Assembly: GCA_026126025.1 (NCBI GenBank)
Contig: JAHCJZ010000001.1
Span: forward strand, 186,001-250,000
Source: Bauldia sp.
Lineage (GTDB): Bacteria; Pseudomonadota; Alphaproteobacteria; Rhizobiales; Kaistiaceae
DNA length: 64,000 nucleotides
Direction: 5' to 3'
In this document: positions 28,370-37,409 of the stretch, one piece after another
Layout of the letters: every line of letters starts with the position of its first letter
Position numbering within the stretch: the stretch's first letter is position 1
Position numbers and translations under genes: made by a program
Notes under the pieces: generated by a model
Told to the model about the DNA's origin: nothing
What the model saw: only the letters and a program-made list of their open reading frames with translations
Database searches by the model: none

Positions 28370-30295
28370 ATGACCGTCGCCGAATCCTCCCGGCCGCGCC
28401 GGGTTTCGGCCGACCGGGGCTCCACCGCCACCGCCCTTCGCAATCTCTGGCCCTATATGTGGCCGGCGGACCGGCCCGACCTGAAGCTGCGCGTCGCGCT
28501 CGCCTTCGCGGCGCTGGTCCTCGCCAAGGTCGCGACCGTCCTCGTTCCCTATCTCTACAAATGGGCGACCGACGCGATCGTCCCGGTCGACACCGGCCCC
28601 GGCGCCGCCGTCGCGCTCGCCGTGGCGACGCCGGTGATGCTCGTCGTCGCCTATGGCGTCGGCCAGGTGCTGCGGCGCGGTTTCGACCAGCTGCGCGACG
28701 CGCTGTTCGCCAAGGTCGGCCAGCACGCGGTGCGGCAGCTCGCCTTCCGCATGTTCGTGCATCTCCACGCGCTGTCGTTGCGCTACCACCTCCAGCGCCG
28801 CTCCGGCGGCCTGACGCGGCTGATCTCGCGCGGCATCAACGGCATCGAGACGATGGTGCGCCACACCATCCTGTCGAGCCTGCCGACGCTGCTGGAATTC
28901 GCGCTCGCCGCCGCCGTCATCGCCTACCAGTTCGGCTGGCAGTACGTCCTCGTCGTCGCCATCACGGTGGTGCTCTACGTCACCTATTCGGTGCTCGCCT
29001 CGAACCGGCGGATCGCGATCCGCCGCGAGATGAACGAATCCGACACCGACGCCAACCAGAAGGCGATGGATTCGCTCCTCAACTACGAGACGGTGAAGTA
29101 TTTCGGCAACGAGGCGATGGAGGCGGAGCGCTACGACCGCTCGATGGAGCGCTACCAGGCCGCCGCGGTGAAGACCTGGACCTCGCTCGCCTGGCTCAAT
29201 CTCGGCCAGAACGCGATCTTCACCGCCGGCATGACGATCTCCATGGCGATGTCGGCGGCCGCCGTCATCAACGGCACCCAGACCGTCGGCGACTTCGTGC
29301 TGGTCAACGCGCTCCTGATGCAGCTCGCCGTGCCGCTTAATTTCATCGGCTTCATCTATCGCGAGATCCGCCAGGGCCTCGCCGACATCGAGGCGATGTT
29401 CGACCTCCTCGACGTGCCGGCCGAGATCGTCGACAAGCCGGGTGCGCCGCCGCTCGACGTCGTCGGCGGCACGATCCGCTTCGAGGACGTGCATTTCGCC
29501 TACGACCCGTCGCGGCCGATCCTGAAGGGCATCAGCTTCGAGGTGCCCGCCGGCCGCACCGTCGCCATCGTCGGCCCGTCGGGCGCCGGCAAGTCCACCA
29601 TCGCGCGCCTGATGTTCCGCTTCTACGACGTGACGGGCGGCCGCATCGCCATCGACGGCCAGGACATCCGCGACGTGACGCAGCATTCGCTCCGCGCCGC
29701 GATCGGCATGGTCCCGCAGGACACCGTGCTCTTCAACGACACCATCGAGTACAACATCCGCTACGGCCGCACCGATGCGTCGGACCGCGAGGTGCGGCAG
29801 GCCGCCGAGCTGGCGCAGATCGCGGATTTCGTGGAATCGCTCCCCGACGGCTACACCACCGAAGTCGGAGAGCGCGGCCTCAAGCTGTCGGGCGGCGAGA
29901 AGCAGCGCGTCGCCATCGCCCGCACCATCCTCAAGGGGCCGCCGATCCTCGTCCTCGACGAGGCGACCTCCGCCCTCGACAGCCACACCGAGCGCGAGAT
30001 CCAGGGCGCGCTGGAGCGGGTCGCCGCGAACCGCAGCACCATCATGATCGCCCACCGGCTCTCCACCGTGGTCCACGCCGACCGGATCATCGTGCTGCGC
30101 GACGGGGTCATCGTCGAGGAGGGGAACCACGGCGAGCTCCTCGCCCGCGGCGGGCTCTACGCTTCGATGTGGAACCGCCAGCTCGAAGCGGCGGAAGCCG
30201 CGGAGCGGCTCCGCGCCGCGCGCGAGGCGGACGCCGAAGGCTTCCTCGACCCGCCCCCGCCGCCCGACGCGATCCCCGTGCCGGCCGCGGAGTAG
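28370..30295 (+). CDS. Atm1-type ABC exporter
   Basis: A 641-residue half transporter. A six-helix membrane domain (residues about 40-320) is followed by an ATPase domain with Walker [10 protein letters not shown], signature LSGGEKQR and Walker [13 protein letters not shown]. The membrane domain ([35 protein letters not shown]) is diagnostic of the Atm1/HMT1 group. That group exports glutathione-linked compounds and links to heavy-metal tolerance and cytosolic Fe-S assembly. It works as a homodimer. Confidence 0.93.
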   Translation: MTVAESSRPRRVSADRGSTATALRNLWPYMWPADRPDLKLRVALAFAALVLAKVATVLVPYLYKWATDAIVPVDTGPGAAVALAVATPVMLVVAYGVGQVLRRGFDQLRDALFAKVGQHAVRQLAFRMFVHLHALSLRYHLQRRSGGLTRLISRGINGIETMVRHTILSSLPTLLEFALAAAVIAYQFGWQYVLVVAITVVLYVTYSVLASNRRIAIRREMNESDTDANQKAMDSLLNYETVKYFGNEAMEAERYDRSMERYQAAAVKTWTSLAWLNLGQNAIFTAGMTISMAMSAAAVINGTQTVGDFVLVNALLMQLAVPLNFIGFIYREIRQGLADIEAMFDLLDVPAEIVDKPGAPPLDVVGGTIRFEDVHFAYDPSRPILKGISFEVPAGRTVAIVGPSGAGKSTIARLMFRFYDVTGGRIAIDGQDIRDVTQHSLRAAIGMVPQDTVLFNDTIEYNIRYGRTDASDREVRQAAELAQIADFVESLPDGYTTEVGERGLKLSGGEKQRVAIARTILKGPPILVLDEATSALDSHTEREIQGALERVAANRSTIMIAHRLSTVVHADRIIVLRDGVIVEEGNHGELLARGGLYASMWNRQLEAAEAAERLRAAREADAEGFLDPPPPPDAIPVPAAE

Positions 30296-30366
30296 GGGCG
30301 AAGCCTTCACCCTGCCGGGTTTCCGTGCTTAGAGCTTCGGGCGCAGCAACAGGCCGACGACACGAC

Positions 30367-31068
30367 ATGGAAGCCATCATCGACTCGATCCGCAACGCCT
30401 TCGCGCCGGTCCGGCACGAAGGCCTGCCGATCATCGTCGTGGTGGTGATCGTCGCGATCCTCCTCGGCCTCCTGTGGTCGCCCTTCTTCTGGATCGGAAT
30501 CATCCTCGCCGGCTGGATGGCCTATTTCTTCCGCGACCCGCAGCGCACCAGCCCGCAGCATCCTGACATCGTCGTCAGCCCGGCCGACGGCCAGGTCTCG
30601 GCGGTCGGCCCGGCGATCCCGCCGGTCGAGCTCGGGCTCGGCCCGTCGCCGATGACCCGCGTGTCGGTCTACATGAACTTCTTCGACTGCCATGTGAACC
30701 GCGCCCCCGCCGCCGGCCGCGTCGCCCGCATCGCCTATCGGCCGGGCAAGTTCGTCAACGCCGATCTCGACAAGGCGAGCGAGGACAATGAGCGGAATGG
30801 TCTCGTCATCGAGACCGCCCATGGCGCGCTCGGCGTCGTCCAGATCGCGGGTCTCGTCGCGCGGCGCATTCTGTCGTGGACCGCCGAGAATGCCGAGCTC
30901 GCGACCGGGCAGCGCTTCGGTATGATCCGCTTCGGCTCGCGGCTCGACGTCTATCTCCCCGCCAGCGCCCGGGTTCTCGTCGCCGTCGGCCAGCGCGCGA
31001 TCGCCGGCGAGACCCCGATCGCCGACTACGGGACGATGCCGGCCGGCTGGCCGGCACGCGTGGACTGA
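30367..31068 (+). CDS. psd: Phosphatidylserine decarboxylase, archaeal-type
   Basis: A 233-residue short-form proenzyme with two N-terminal membrane helices (residues about 20-55). The conserved [12 protein letters not shown] and [14 protein letters not shown] are followed by the self-cleavage site RFGSRLD, whose Ser becomes the pyruvoyl group. It converts phosphatidylserine to phosphatidylethanolamine at the inner membrane. pssA, which makes its substrate, starts four bases after the stop, forming a psd-pssA operon as usual in Hyphomicrobiales. Confidence 0.95.
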   Translation: MEAIIDSIRNAFAPVRHEGLPIIVVVVIVAILLGLLWSPFFWIGIILAGWMAYFFRDPQRTSPQHPDIVVSPADGQVSAVGPAIPPVELGLGPSPMTRVSVYMNFFDCHVNRAPAAGRVARIAYRPGKFVNADLDKASEDNERNGLVIETAHGALGVVQIAGLVARRILSWTAENAELATGQRFGMIRFGSRLDVYLPASARVLVAVGQRAIAGETPIADYGTMPAGWPARVD

Positions 31069-31072
31069 ACCG

Positions 31073-31984
31073 ATGGCCCGTCTCTTCCCGCCCTTCGACC
31101 CCGACGTCAGCCCGGCGCCGCCCCGCGGCCGGCCGCGGCCGCTGCCGCAGGTGCCGATCCGCCAGATCCTGCCGAGCCTCGTCACGCTGGTCGCGCTCTG
31201 CTCAGGCCTGACCGCGATCCGCCTCGCCATCGAGGGGCGGTTCGAATGGGCGATCTACGCCATTCTCTTCGCCGCGGTTCTCGACGGCATCGACGGCCGG
31301 GTCGCCCGGCTCCTGCGCGCCACATCGCGCTTCGGCGGCCAGCTCGATTCCCTCACCGACTTCGTCAATTTCGGCGTCGCCCCGGCGGTGCTCCTCTTCG
31401 CCTGGTCGCTCGGCGACATGGGGTCGCTCGGCTGGGTGGCGTCGCTGGTCTTCGCAATCTGCGCCGCGCTTCGCCTCGCGCGCTTCAACGTCTCGCTCGA
31501 CGCGCCCGCCAAGCCCGACTGGCAGATGTCGTTCTTCGTCGGCGTGCCGGCGCCCGCCGGCGCGGTGCTCGTCCTCTTGCCGATCTACCTCGAATTCCTC
31601 GGCGCGCCGCACGGCTTCTGGACCGCCCCGGTGGTCGCGATCTACACCCTCGCGATCGGCTTCCTCATGGTGAGCACGCTGCCCTCCTGGTCGGGCAAGC
31701 TGATCGGCCAGCGCATCCCGCGCGATTACGTCGCGCCGCTCCTCATCGCCTTCGTGGTGTTCGCGGCTCTGCTGGTGAGCTTCCCCTGGGTGGTGCTGAC
31801 GATCGGTGTCCTCGCCTATCTCGGCGCGCTGCCGCTCTCCTGGCGGTCGTACCAGGACCGCAAGCGCGAGGCCGCGCGCCTTGCGGCCGCGCCGGTCAGG
31901 ACCGAAACGCTGAAGCTAGAGCCGCCAGCCCGTGACGGCGGCAGTCCGCGCCGCCAGGCTCGCGTCCGGAAAGGCGGCGCGTAG
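31073..31984 (+). CDS. pssA: CDP-diacylglycerol-serine O-phosphatidyltransferase
   Basis: A 303-residue integral membrane enzyme. The CDP-alcohol phosphatidyltransferase motif D-G-x2-A-R-x8-G-x3-D-x3-D is visible as DGIDGRVARLLRATSRFGGQ followed by LDSLTD. About eight helices follow. It makes phosphatidylserine from CDP-diacylglycerol and serine for psd just upstream. The C-terminal tail is charged and its end overlaps a small convergent gene. Confidence 0.95.
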   Translation: MARLFPPFDPDVSPAPPRGRPRPLPQVPIRQILPSLVTLVALCSGLTAIRLAIEGRFEWAIYAILFAAVLDGIDGRVARLLRATSRFGGQLDSLTDFVNFGVAPAVLLFAWSLGDMGSLGWVASLVFAICAALRLARFNVSLDAPAKPDWQMSFFVGVPAPAGAVLVLLPIYLEFLGAPHGFWTAPVVAIYTLAIGFLMVSTLPSWSGKLIGQRIPRDYVAPLLIAFVVFAALLVSFPWVVLTIGVLAYLGALPLSWRSYQDRKREAARLAAAPVRTETLKLEPPARDGGSPRRQARVRKGGA

Positions 31985-32122
31985 CGCGCGCAGCGCGTCC
32001 GTCGCGCTCGCCTCCGACATCAGCGCGAGCAGGCGCCGCATGTCGGCGATCTGCCGGTCGATCATCCTGTCGAGGGCGAGGTCGCCGGCATCGGCATTGT
32101 CGGCAGAAATCTGTCGCGCCAT
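31916..32122 (-). CDS. Small hypothetical protein overlapping pssA end
   Basis: A 68-residue helical protein (DLALDRMIDRQIADMRRLLALM). Its last 22 codons lie antisense to the pssA tail. The ATG has GGAGA nine bases upstream. No known family. It may be a genuine short gene, as the overlap is tail to tail, but the evidence is only an open frame, a ribosome site and a plausible helix. Confidence 0.45.
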   Translation of the reverse strand: MARQISADNADAGDLALDRMIDRQIADMRRLLALMSEASATDALRALRAAFPDASLAARTAAVTGWRL

Positions 32123-32198
32123 GGCCGCATCTCCGCTGTCCCCAGCGTGGGGAGCGTCGCGTTAACGAAAGGTTAACGCCGCGCTTCCGTCACGACGG

Positions 32199-32507
32199 CT
32201 AAACGCGGGGACGGCTGAAGAAGTTCGCGAGGCCCACCGCCGTTACGAAGGCGGCGGCCGCCATGATCAGCTTGTCGGCGAGCGGCCAGTTCGCCGGGAT
32301 CGGCGACAGCCACAGGAGCAGCCACACCACGGCGAGGTTGAACGACCCCCACATGACGTTCACCACCGGCGGCGAGTCGCCGCGCCCGGGCGGCGAGGAG
32401 AAGGGCGAGGGGAACGGCCGGCCGGTCAGCCCGGCGATCAGGTGCGGCAGGCTGTTGACGAGGAACAGCGCCGCGAAGGCGTGCGCCACATAGTCGTACC
32501 AGTCCAT
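32199..32507 (-). CDS. Small membrane protein
   Basis: A 102-residue protein with about three helices (VAHAFAALFLVNSLPHLIAG, VMWGSFNLAVVWLLLWL, LIMAAAAFVTAVGLANFF). HLIAGLTGRPFPSPF in the first loop resembles small conserved membrane proteins of unknown role. GGGGGC lies just before the ATG. It is 11 bases downstream of another small membrane gene, forming a pair. Confidence 0.7.
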   Translation of the reverse strand: MDWYDYVAHAFAALFLVNSLPHLIAGLTGRPFPSPFSSPPGRGDSPPVVNVMWGSFNLAVVWLLLWLSPIPANWPLADKLIMAAAAFVTAVGLANFFSRPRV

Positions 32508-32518
32508 CTTCGCCCCCT

Positions 32519-32761
32519 TCAGAAGCGGCGCGCGTCGGAAAGCTGGCGCACCACGGGCCCCATCACCACCGCCAGCACGACGAGGCCGATCGCCCAGGCA
32601 AGGGCGATCAGGCCGGCCTCCTGCTGGTCCGGCGCGGTGGGGTAGTTGTCCGCGCCGGAGGAGAGGATGACCACCGCCAGGGCGGCAAAAAGGACTGCCA
32701 TCGCCCAGGCGCCCCACCGGACGAACTGGGCCACGACGAACACGATGTTCATCGGCGACAT
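32519..32761 (-). CDS. Small membrane protein, two helices
   Basis: An 80-residue protein with two hydrophobic helices (IVFVVAQFVRWGAWAMAVLFAALAVVIL spans residues 5-32, and LIALAWAIGLVVLAVVMGPVV is near 50-70), joined by a short polar loop. The ATG at 32761 is preceded by GGAGGGG; another ATG three codons later is possible. It precedes and probably shares a transcript with the other small membrane gene. Function unknown. Confidence 0.65.
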   Translation of the reverse strand: MSPMNIVFVVAQFVRWGAWAMAVLFAALAVVILSSGADNYPTAPDQQEAGLIALAWAIGLVVLAVVMGPVVRQLSDARRF

Positions 32762-32831
32762 GGGGTGACGTCCCCTCCGAGCGCGACCGCGGGATGAAGA
32801 AAGCCGAGTCGCGGCCCCGCGACAAACTCCG

Positions 32832-33215
32832 TCAGCGGCGGTCGCGCCGCGGCGCGCCAAGTCGGGCGAAATCGAGCTTGTAGAGCGAGGATTCCTCCGG
32901 TCGGACGGCGGCCACCGTCTCGCGGAGCGTCTGGAAGCGCACGATCAGCGCCGCCCGCGATGACGCGGCCGGTGCCTGGATCGCCCGCTTCAGCTCCTGC
33001 TCCACCGCCCTGGCGGCGGTGCTGACCGCGCGAAAGCCGATCGAGCCGCCGGCGCCCGCCACCTGATGCGCCAGATCGAGCGCCTGCCGCGCCGCCGTCC
33101 CGCCGTCCGGCCCGGCCATGCTCCCGATCAGCTGGCCGATGAGTTCGGTGTTGGCGCGCAGCGTTGCGCAGTGCCGCTCGATCAGCGCCTGCAGCGAGGC
33201 CCGCTCCTCCATCAC
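32832..33215 (-). CDS. Hpt (histidine phosphotransfer) domain protein
   Basis: A 127-residue four-helix protein. His50 in DLAHQVAGAGGSIGF matches the H-x3-G-x3-x-x-G pattern of Hpt domains, and the following helix (VSTAARAVEQELKRAI) is typical. It would take phosphate from one receiver and pass it to another. Its start overlaps the stop of the receiver gene upstream by ATGA, so the two form a coupled pair. No kinase is adjacent. Confidence 0.8.
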   Translation of the reverse strand: MMEERASLQALIERHCATLRANTELIGQLIGSMAGPDGGTAARQALDLAHQVAGAGGSIGFRAVSTAARAVEQELKRAIQAPAASSRAALIVRFQTLRETVAAVRPEESSLYKLDFARLGAPRRDRR

Positions 33216-33616
33216 GCACCCCGCGACGGCCGTTTCGCCTGGCTCCAGATCGCGCGGACCTGGTCGGCGAGGATGATCGGATCGAACGGCTTCGAGATCA
33301 CCGAGGCGGCCCCCAGCCGGTAATAGTCTTCGACCTCCTGGACCTGCACCTTGGCCGTCATGAAGACCATCGGCGTTTCCTCGAAGGCCGGCAGGCCGCG
33401 CAGCGCCACGAGCGTTTCCTGGCCGGTCATCCCGGGCATCATCACGTCAATGAGGAAGAGCTCGGGGTCGAAGCGCGGCGACTGCTCGATCGCCTCGGGG
33501 CCGGAGGCGTAGACCGCAAGCTTGAGGCGGCCAATCTCACTCAGCGAGATGCGGATCAACTCGCGAATGTCCGGGTCGTCCTCCACGCAGGCGACCCGCT
33601 CGAGACCGTAGACCAT
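33212..33616 (-). CDS. Single-domain response regulator
   Basis: A 134-residue receiver domain with acidic EDD near residue 13, the phospho-acceptor Asp57 in LFLIDVMMPG, Thr in VFMTAK and Lys in ISKPF. No output domain. It is the first gene of a receiver-Hpt pair, so it probably acts as a phosphate shuttle or sink. Its upstream region has CACTTAAAAGTG, a short symmetrical AT-rich site near the likely promoter. Confidence 0.9.
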   Translation of the reverse strand: MVYGLERVACVEDDPDIRELIRISLSEIGRLKLAVYASGPEAIEQSPRFDPELFLIDVMMPGMTGQETLVALRGLPAFEETPMVFMTAKVQVQEVEDYYRLGAASVISKPFDPIILADQVRAIWSQAKRPSRGA

Positions 33617-33695
33617 GCATCAAACTCCCGTTCCGATCATGCAACCGGAAGGATGGATTCGGTGCTATCGCAACACTTAAAAGTGTACAGAAAAT

Positions 33696-34733
33696 TTAGC
33701 CGTCGCCCGATCCCCGCGGCGGATAGGCGTGCCAGTCGCCGCGGACGTCGGTGACGACATCGTCCGCGACATAGGACGGCCCGGCAGGGACCTTGCCGAA
33801 GCCGTCGGGCACGTCGAGCACATAGGTCGGCAGCGCAATGCCTGACAGCCGGCCGCGCAGGGCGCGCATGATCGCCTGTCCCTCGGCGATCGTGGTCCGG
33901 AAATGCGCCGTGCCGGGCGCAAGGTCGGCGTGGTGGAGGTAGTAGGGCCGCACGCCGGTCGTCACCAGCGCGCGCATCAGCGCGGCCAGCACATCGGCAT
34001 CGTCATTGACCCCCTTCAGCAGCACCGTCTGCGAAACGAGGATGACCCCGCCGTCCGCCAGCCGCTTCAGCGCGCCGCGCGCCGCGTCGGTGAGCTCGCG
34101 CGGATGGTTCACGTGGACCGCGAGCCAGGTCGGCTTGCCGCTGGCGACGACCGCGTCGACCAGCGCCGGCGTCACCCGCCCGGGATCGACGATCGGCACC
34201 CGGCTGTGCCAGCGCACGACGCCGAGATGCGCGATGCCGCCAAGCGCGGCCGCGATCTCGGCCGCCCGCTTCGGCGCGAGCATCAGCGGGTCGCCGCCGG
34301 TGAGGATCACCTCGAAGATTCCGGGATGCGCGCGCACATAATCGAGCGCCGCCGCGAGCTCCGCCGGCGTCAGCGCGCCGTCGCCGTCGGGTCCGACCAT
34401 CTCGCGCCGGAAACAGAACCGGCAATAGACCGGGCAGACGTGAACCGGCTTCAGGAGCACGCGGTCCGGGTAGCGATGGACGATGCCCTTCACCGGCGTG
34501 TGCGCGCGGTCGCCGATCGGGTCGGCGCGCTCCTCGGGACGCGTCGTCAGCTCCCGCGGGTCGGGCAGGAATTGCCGCGCGATCGGATCGGCCGGGTCGC
34601 CGGCGTCGATCAGCGCCGCCATCTCCGGCGTGACCGCCACGGCATATCGCGCCGCCACGGCGCGGAGCGCCGGGTCGTCGGCCGCGAGGCCGGCCGCGGC
34701 AAGATCGGCGATGGAGCGGAGGGTGACACCCAT
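33696..34733 (-). CDS. epmB: KamA-family radical SAM aminomutase, EF-P lysylation type
   Basis: A 345-residue radical SAM protein. The 4Fe-4S cysteines are Cys100, Cys104 and Cys107 in CPVYCRFCFRR. EVILTGGDPLML, VRWHSRVPIVDP and YYLHHADLAPGT are typical of lysine 2,3-aminomutases. Its short length and lack of the long C-terminal tail fit EpmB, which turns lysine into beta-lysine for EF-P. That role is supported by epmA and efp 2 kb away. Confidence 0.85.
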   Translation of the reverse strand: MGVTLRSIADLAAAGLAADDPALRAVAARYAVAVTPEMAALIDAGDPADPIARQFLPDPRELTTRPEERADPIGDRAHTPVKGIVHRYPDRVLLKPVHVCPVYCRFCFRREMVGPDGDGALTPAELAAALDYVRAHPGIFEVILTGGDPLMLAPKRAAEIAAALGGIAHLGVVRWHSRVPIVDPGRVTPALVDAVVASGKPTWLAVHVNHPRELTDAARGALKRLADGGVILVSQTVLLKGVNDDADVLAALMRALVTTGVRPYYLHHADLAPGTAHFRTTIAEGQAIMRALRGRLSGIALPTYVLDVPDGFGKVPAGPSYVADDVVTDVRGDWHAYPPRGSGDG

Positions 34734-34778
34734 GGCGCGCTCGGTAGAGGATAGCGGCAACAAGGGAAAGGGAGACCG

Positions 34779-35270
34779 ATGGCCGGCCGCTATGTGGCGC
34801 TGCTGCGCGCCATCAGCAATGTCAGCATGGCACCGTTCCGCGCGGCGCTGGAGGAGCTCGGCTACACCGGCGTCACCAGCTTCGGCATGTCCGGCAATCT
34901 GGCCTTCACCGCGAATGGCGGAACGGTGGCCGAGATGGAGCGCCGGATCGGCGCGGCGCTGAACACCGTCGCGATCGTGCGGACGGTTGCCGAGCTGAAG
35001 CGGGCAGCAGCGGACAATCCGTTCCGCGACACGGGTGGTTCGGCTGTTTTCTTCCTCGCCAGGGCGCCCTCGGCCGCGACGCGCAAGGCATTCCTCGCCC
35101 TCGACCTCAACCAGGAACCTCTCCTTCGCGCCCGGACGCTCTACTTCCGACACCCGCTGACGCTGCAAGGGAAGCGCGCGCCCCTCGACATCGAGAAGCG
35201 CCTCGGCGTCACCGGCACCGCCCGCTCGTCGAACGTCGTCGAGCGGCTCGCCGCACTCGGGGACGGTTGA
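34779..35270 (+). CDS. DUF1697 family protein
   Basis: A 163-residue protein. The start YVALLRAISNVSMAPFRAAL and the ending ARSSNVVERLAAL match DUF1697, an uncharacterised small alpha-beta family. GGGAGACCG precedes its ATG. It is divergent from epmB, and I know no link with EF-P modification. Confidence 0.85.
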   Translation: MAGRYVALLRAISNVSMAPFRAALEELGYTGVTSFGMSGNLAFTANGGTVAEMERRIGAALNTVAIVRTVAELKRAAADNPFRDTGGSAVFFLARAPSAATRKAFLALDLNQEPLLRARTLYFRHPLTLQGKRAPLDIEKRLGVTGTARSSNVVERLAALGDG

Positions 35271-35336
35271 AGCCACATTGACGGCGCGCTCAGTAGGCGC
35301 GCGATCGGATATGACCGGCCCAACATGCGCGGTTCA

Positions 35337-35395
35337 CCTACCCCTTGTGGGTAGGTCGAAATCGGCAAGCGGAGCGCCGCCGATTTCGGGAGGGG
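35337..35395 (+). repeat. Second copy of the dispersed intergenic repeat
   Basis: CCTACCCCTTGTGGGTAGG leads into 43 bases (35353-35395) identical to 24942-24984. It holds the CGAAATCGGC / GCCGATTTCG inverted arms. The first stem differs from the other copy at matching positions (CCTACCCC/GGGTAGG against CCTCCCCC/GGGGAGG), so stem pairing is kept by compensating changes. Confidence 0.85.
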
Positions 35396-35468
35396 GTCAC
35401 TGACTCAGCACCTTCCTCGACGCCTGCGGATGGGAACGTTAGCCACGGGCCCGATCCGATCACGCTGC

Positions 35469-36524
35469 TCAGGCGAACGGGTCCACCACCGGCGTCCATT
35501 GCACGTCCTCGACGCGCTCGGCGCCGGCGGCGAGCATCGCCAGCCGGTCGAAGCCGAGCGCGACGCCCGAGGCCGGCGGCATGGCGGAAAGCGCGGCGAG
35601 GAAGTCTTCGTCGACCGGCGCGCGCCGGCCGTAGAGCCGCTCCTTCTCGGCCATCTCCGCGGCGAAGCGGCGGCGCTGCTCGGCCGCATCGGTCAGCTCG
35701 CCGAAACCGTTGGCGAGCTCCACGCCGCAGGCGAAAAGCTCGAACCGCTCGGCGACCCGCGGGTCGGCCGGCGCGCGCCGCGCCAGCGCGGCGGCCGGCG
35801 CGGGGTATTCCGTCAGCAGGGTCGCACGCCCGCGGCCGAGGGCGGGCTCCACCCGCTCACCGAGGACGCGGCCGAAGATGTCCATCCAGCTATCGTCCGG
35901 CGCGACACGGATGCCGGCCGCCTGGGCGGCATCGGCCAGGGCGGCGCGATTCGGCGCGCCGTCGGCCGGGATCGTCGCAAGGAGATCGATGCCGGCGTGG
36001 TGCGCAAGGGCCTCGGCGACGGTGATCCGCTCCGGCGGCAGGGCCGGATCGATCGACGCCTCGCGCCACCGGAACGCGGTCGCCTCCGCCGTCTTCGCCG
36101 CAAGGGCAATGAGCGCCGCGCAATCCGCCATCACCGCCTCGTAGGGCGCGCCGGCCCGGTACCATTCCAGCATCGTGAAGGATGGCGCGTGCAGCGCCGA
36201 GCGCTCGCGGTTCCGGAACACCTGCGCGAGCGCGAAGATGCGCGTCTCGCCGGCGGCGAGGAGCTTCTTCATCGCGAATTCGGGCGAGGTGTGGAGATGA
36301 AGCGGGGCGGACCGCCCGTCCGCCGCCTCGATCCGGGTCTCGAAGCCGTGGAGGTGCAGCTCGTTGCCGGGCGAGGTCTGGAGCGCCGCCGGCTCGACCT
36401 CGACGAAACCCTCGGCCGCGAACCATGCCCGCACCGCGGCGGCGATGCGATTGCGGAGGAGCAAACGAGCACGCCGGTCGCGGTGGCGCCCGCGGTCCCA
36501 CCACGGGGAGGGCGAAACGGTCAC
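35469..36524 (-). CDS. epmA: Elongation factor P lysyltransferase
   Basis: A 351-residue class II lysyl-tRNA synthetase paralog lacking the anticodon-binding domain, as in EpmA (PoxA/GenX). Motif 2 is [20 protein letters not shown] and motif 3 is [11 protein letters not shown]. It attaches (R)-beta-lysine to Lys34 of EF-P. It is divergent from efp with 75 bases between starts, so both promoters share this short gap. Confidence 0.93.
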   Translation of the reverse strand: MTVSPSPWWDRGRHRDRRARLLLRNRIAAAVRAWFAAEGFVEVEPAALQTSPGNELHLHGFETRIEAADGRSAPLHLHTSPEFAMKKLLAAGETRIFALAQVFRNRERSALHAPSFTMLEWYRAGAPYEAVMADCAALIALAAKTAEATAFRWREASIDPALPPERITVAEALAHHAGIDLLATIPADGAPNRAALADAAQAAGIRVAPDDSWMDIFGRVLGERVEPALGRGRATLLTEYPAPAAALARRAPADPRVAERFELFACGVELANGFGELTDAAEQRRRFAAEMAEKERLYGRRAPVDEDFLAALSAMPPASGVALGFDRLAMLAAGAERVEDVQWTPVVDPFA

Positions 36525-36599
36525 GACAGCCGCCGCTGGCGTTTTTCGCGCCGATCAGTATGGTCCCGGCGCCATTCGCGCAGGAAAGGGTCGTTCTTC

Positions 36600-37172
36600 G
36601 TGGCACGAATCATCGCCAGCTCCGTCCGCAAGGGCAACATCCTCGAAATGGACGGGCAACTCGCCGTCGTTCTCTCGGCCGAGAGCTTCTTCCCCGGCAA
36701 GGGCACGCCCACGACCCAGATCGACATGCGGCGCCTGTCGGACGGCGTGAAGGTAAGCGTGCGCTACCGCACCACCGAGCAGGTCGAGCGTGCCTTCGTC
36801 GAGGACATCGACTTCACCTATCTCTACCAGGACGGCGACGGCAGCTACGTCTTCATGAATCCGACGACCTACGACCAGATCAACGTGCCGGCCGACGTCC
36901 TCGGCGACCAGGCGGTCTATCTGCAGGAGGGGATGGTGGTCCGCCTCTCGATCCACGAGGGCGTTCCGGTCGCCGCCGAGCTGCCGCAGCGCGTCGTGCT
37001 GGAGGTGACCGAGACCGAGCCGACGATGAAGGGCCAGACCGCCTCGTCCTCCTACAAGCCGGCGATCCTCTCCAACGGCGTGCGCACCATGGTGCCGCCG
37101 CATATCGTCGCCGGAACCCGGATCGTGGTGATGACCGCCGACGGCACCTACGCCGAGCGCGCCAAGGAGTAG
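36600..37172 (+). CDS. efp: Translation elongation factor P
   Basis: A 190-residue EF-P. The first KOW-like domain carries Lys34 in SFFPGKGTP, the residue that EpmA modifies. OB domains 2 and 3 are complete through [17 protein letters not shown] rescues ribosomes stalled at polyproline. I chose the GTG at 36600 with GGAAAGGG nine bases upstream, because translation then begins [13 protein letters not shown] as in the family. A much longer open frame upstream is antisense to epmA. Confidence 0.97.
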   Translation: MARIIASSVRKGNILEMDGQLAVVLSAESFFPGKGTPTTQIDMRRLSDGVKVSVRYRTTEQVERAFVEDIDFTYLYQDGDGSYVFMNPTTYDQINVPADVLGDQAVYLQEGMVVRLSIHEGVPVAAELPQRVVLEVTETEPTMKGQTASSSYKPAILSNGVRTMVPPHIVAGTRIVVMTADGTYAERAKE

Positions 37173-37262
37173 CGCGTTTCCGCGCATTGACACTCCGGCC
37201 CCCCGACGATACCTCACCCGGCACTCCGGCTTCGGCCGCATCCGACGCCGCATGGCGGCCGT

Positions 37263-37336
37263 TGGGGGATAGTTTAACGGTAGAACAGCGGACTCTGACT
37301 CCGCTAGTCTAGGTTCGAATCCTAGTCCCCCAGCCA
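37263..37336 (+). tRNA. tRNA-Gln, anticodon CTG, element insertion site
   Basis: The acceptor stem is TGGGGGA/TCCCCCA, with G73 and an encoded CCA. The anticodon stem GCGGA/TCCGC holds loop CTCTGAC, giving anticodon CTG (glutamine, CAG codons). The T arm is CTAGG-TTCGAAT-CCTAG. The last 47 bases, from the anticodon stem on, are repeated exactly at 52879-52925. The gene is therefore the attachment site of the element and remains intact at its left end. Confidence 0.97.
37290..37336 (+). other. attL core (tRNA-Gln 3' part)
   Basis: 47 bases identical to 52879-52925. The identity begins inside the anticodon stem and ends at the encoded CCA. Flanking bases on both sides differ (C before against G; A after against T), which fixes the limits of the repeat. 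Confidence 0.95.
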
Positions 37337-37383
37337 AATAAAATCAGTTACTTAGGTAGGACATGGCCGCTCAGTTGGGCGGC

Positions 37384-37409
37384 CATGTCGCGTTTATGTC
37401 GCATGGACG
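37384..37409. promoter_or_regulatory. Left arm-type repeat, candidate integrase site
   Basis: CATGTCGC-GTTT-ATGTCGCATGGACG holds two direct copies of ATGTCGC 11 bases apart. It matches 52704-52729 at 24 of 26 positions. Here it also encodes the last residues of the integrase. Repeats of this kind near both ends fit arm-type binding sites of a tyrosine recombinase. Confidence 0.55.

Noticed and set aside
27503-30310. 935-residue open frame on the minus strand
   Set aside because: It is antisense to the Atm1-type exporter and its neighbours, has His/Arg/Asp-rich low-complexity sequence and no domain. It is a by-product of high GC.
35430-36599. Long N-terminal extension of EF-P
   Set aside because: The in-frame region is antisense to epmA. 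EF-P starts at the GTG 36600 with its own ribosome site.
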